Positions 62,626-64,000 of a stretch of 64,000 bases of DNA are shown piece by piece. The notes under the pieces are model-generated. The model had not been told where the DNA came from. It worked only from the letters and a program-made list of their open reading frames with translations, and searched no databases. The stretch spans positions 58,540-122,539 of the forward strand of contig NZ_PTIV01000007.1 of assembly GCF_002934325.1 (NCBI RefSeq). Reading direction: 5' to 3'. Source of the stretch: Marinobacter persicus. GTDB lineage: Bacteria > Pseudomonadota > Gammaproteobacteria > Pseudomonadales > Oleiphilaceae. The number at the start of each line of letters is the position of its first letter. Position 1 is the stretch's first letter. The translations under genes and the position numbers were made by a program.

Positions 62626-63587
62626 GACTGCACCCGTAAACTGATATCACCGGCCTTAACGGCGATAAACTCATCGCCTTTAATAACGAGGTAATTGCCA
62701 GCAGCATCAATACCTCCGCCCAACCCGGACAAGTCACCATCCCGGGCGGTCAGCGGCTTGTCCTGAAAAACATCGCGGGCCTGCCACTGCTCTCGGAAAG
62801 GAGCAAAGCCCTCTTCCTCAAACTTTCTTATCGAGCTGCTTATCTCCGCGAGCATGGCAGCTGCTATTTGAGATCGACGCCAGTCCTCTCGATCCCACGC
62901 CAAGGCCAGACTCGTCCAGGGCTGATCAACCGACTCAGCCCTCGTCATATGAACATTGAGACCTATCCCTGCAATGACCTGGACACGCCCCTCCTGGAGC
63001 TCTCCCTGAATTTCGACCAGGATGCCGCCCAGCTTTTTGCCAAAGGCATACAGGTCGTTTGGCCACTTCAAACCTATAGGATTAGCGCCAACTTCTTCGA
63101 GCGCACGGGCTACCGCAACGCCCAACACCAGACTGAGCCCCTCGAGAGCCTGGAAACCACCTGCGAGGGAAATGCCAAGGCTCATGTAAAGGTTTTCGCC
63201 CTTCGGGCTGGACCAGGGACGCCCACGCCTGCCCCGCCCGGCCGTCTGCGCCTCAGCCAATACAACAGGCGTATTCCCAATAGCCGTCGATAACCGCTTT
63301 GCAACCTCGCGATTGGTAGAGTCGACTTCAGGCAGAACCGTCAACTCGATTTCTGACCGAAGGGAGGGAGGCAAACCATCAAGGATATGGTCCGCATCGA
63401 GAAAGTCGAGCGCAGACATCAATTGGTAGCCCCGCCCCTTAATGGTTCGTATCTCTGCGCCGTCCGCCTGAGCCTTTTTGATCTGTTTCCAGATGGCAGT
63501 CCGGGAAACGCCCAGCGCTTTGGCGAGGGATTCTCCAGAGTGGACCTGACGGTCATCAAGCAAGGACAGAAGGGAAGAGCTTTTCAT
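62622..63587 (-). CDS. birA: Biotin-protein ligase / biotin operon repressor BirA
   Basis: 321 residues. N-terminal winged helix (VHSGESLAKALGVSRTAIWK, about 15-40) for DNA binding, central ligase domain with the biotinoyl-AMP loop GRGRRGRPW and KWPNDLY, and a C-terminal SH3-like domain. Biotinylates the acetyl-CoA carboxylase carrier and represses biotin genes. The ATG at 63587 is preferred over a TTG two codons earlier. Confidence 0.97.
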   Translation of the reverse strand: MKSSSLLSLLDDRQVHSGESLAKALGVSRTAIWKQIKKAQADGAEIRTIKGRGYQLMSALDFLDADHILDGLPPSLRSEIELTVLPEVDSTNREVAKRLSTAIGNTPVVLAEAQTAGRGRRGRPWSSPKGENLYMSLGISLAGGFQALEGLSLVLGVAVARALEEVGANPIGLKWPNDLYAFGKKLGGILVEIQGELQEGRVQVIAGIGLNVHMTRAESVDQPWTSLALAWDREDWRRSQIAAAMLAEISSSIRKFEEEGFAPFREQWQARDVFQDKPLTARDGDLSGLGGGIDAAGNYLVIKGDEFIAVKAGDISLRVQS

Positions 63588-63670
63588 GAACAACTTTCCA
63601 ATGGGAAATGGAGACAGGGATTAAACAACAGACGGGCCCAAAAAACAAAACCCGGCTTTTTCCAGGCAAT

Positions 63671-63705
63671 AAAAAACCCCCGACGGCGAACCGGCGGGGG
63701 TTTTT
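63671..63705 (-). terminator. Second terminator downstream of the rRNA operon
   Basis: Minus strand: CCCCCGCCGG...CCGTCGGGGG hairpin with TTCG-type loop, followed by TTTTTT. It follows the 5S remnant exactly as the first terminator follows the 5S gene. Confidence 0.8.
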
Positions 63706-63713
63706 GGTATTAA

Positions 63714-63733
63714 GAGCCTGACGATGACCTACT
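63714..63733 (-). pseudogene. Remnant of a 5S rRNA 3' end
   Basis: Minus strand AGTAGGTCATCGTCAGGCTC is identical over 20 bases to the 3' end of the adjacent 5S gene, and the next few bases (TTAATAC vs CTAAATAC) also align. The rest of the 5S sequence is absent. Confidence 0.65.
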
Positions 63734-63861
63734 TTGCTCAGGCCTGTCGGCCTTCGGCCCTTCGGGCCCGCCGTCGCTGCGCTCCCGCGTCCTGCGGCGT
63801 GCTAAGCACGCCTTGTCACATGGGGGCCGTTGTAGTGCACAGCAGGGCCTCGATCCAAAAT

Positions 63862-63897
63862 AAAAAAGCCCCGGACGCTTGCGCGACCGGGGCTTTT
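63862..63897 (-). terminator. Terminator of the rRNA operon
   Basis: Minus strand: stem AGCCCCGG/CCGGGGCT with TCG/CGT pairing inside, followed by TTTTTTATTTT, about 10 bases after the 5S end. Confidence 0.9.
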
Positions 63898-63906
63898 GTA
63901 TTTAGG

Positions 63907-64000
63907 AGCCTGACGATGACCTACTCTCACATGGGCGAACCACACTACCATCGGCGCAGGTCTGTTTCACTTCTGAGTTCGGGATGGGATCAGGTGGTTC
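63907..64000 (-). rRNA. rrf: 5S ribosomal RNA (3' part, runs off the window)
   Basis: 94 bases of the 3' portion of 5S rRNA. Recognised on the minus strand by GAACCACCTGATCCCATCC and CCGAACTCAGAAGTGAAAC near the right edge and the 3' end GTAGGTCATCGTCAGGCT. The 23S and 16S genes should lie beyond the right edge. The 3' end is set by comparison with other 5S genes. Confidence 0.93.

Larger units (their letters stand above)
63588..63906. other. Gap between birA and 5S rRNA: terminators and palindromes
   Basis: No protein gene is supported here. It contains the birA upstream region (63588-63670; no clear promoter), a terminator (63671-63705), a short 5S 3'-end remnant (63714-63733), a GC-rich stretch of nested dyads (63743-63812; for example GGCGTGCT-A-AGCACGCC at 63796-63812), and the rRNA operon terminator (63862-63897). 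Confidence 0.7.

Noticed and set aside
63588..63670. Small ORF or terminator-like GGGCCC...CCCGG sequence upstream of birA
   Set aside because: No start with a ribosome binding site and the inverted segments pair poorly; treated as birA upstream sequence.

Overview
The window is a 64 kb chromosomal segment of a gammaproteobacterium, most likely a Marinobacter-like marine member of the Alteromonadales/Pseudomonadales side of the class. Three things point there: moderately GC-rich sequence, gene order resembling Pseudomonas aeruginosa over long stretches (glnA-ntrB-ntrC divergent from typA; ssb-MFS-uvrA; rRNA operon-birA-coaX-SPOR gene-tRNAs-tuf), and a complete Vibrio/Shewanella-style MSHA pilus locus between them. 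The genus is inferred from memory of synteny and was not tested by database search.

Layout. 1-828: 5' part of typA (minus). 829-6194: nitrogen-control block glnA, a secreted DUF4124 protein, ntrB and ntrC (plus), with a sigma54 promoter and NtrC dyads. 6213-6485: a small ParD-type antitoxin with a palindromic operator and no toxin beside it. 6589-23969: a minus-strand operon of 16 genes, mshI-(PilN-like)-J-K-L-M-N-E-G-F-B-A-C-D-O-P-Q, for a type IV MSHA pilus; most genes overlap by 1-22 bases. The genes encode inner-membrane assembly proteins, a secretin, a motor ATPase with c-di-GMP-binding N-terminal motifs, major and minor pilins, and the 1420-residue surface protein MshQ. 24177-29140: ssb and a YajR-type MFS exporter (minus), and uvrA (plus).

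29249-63587 is one long minus-strand block holding most of the transcription/translation machinery. Read in the direction of transcription it runs: birA, coaX and a SPOR protein; tRNA-Thr, Tyr, Gly, Thr; tuf; tRNA-Trp; secE, nusG, rplK, rplA, rplJ, rplL; rpoB, rpoC; rpsL, rpsG, fusA, a second tuf; then the S10, spc and alpha operons from rpsJ to rplQ. Internal promoters are readable upstream of rpsL, rpsJ, rpsM and the tRNA cluster. Hairpins lie at the nusG-rplK, rplL-rpoB, rpoC-rpsL and tuf-rpsJ junctions. At the right edge is the 3' part of a 5S rRNA gene (minus), its terminator, a GC-rich palindromic stretch, a 20-base remnant of a 5S 3' end, and a second terminator.

Most of the window is conserved housekeeping. 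I saw no insertion sequence, prophage, CRISPR array or convincing undescribed system. The least routine items are the multi-domain lectin-like MshQ, the orphan antitoxin, the distribution of NtrC dyads around glnA/ntrBC, the two tuf genes whose near-identity stops at the coding ends, and the 5S remnant with tandem terminators.
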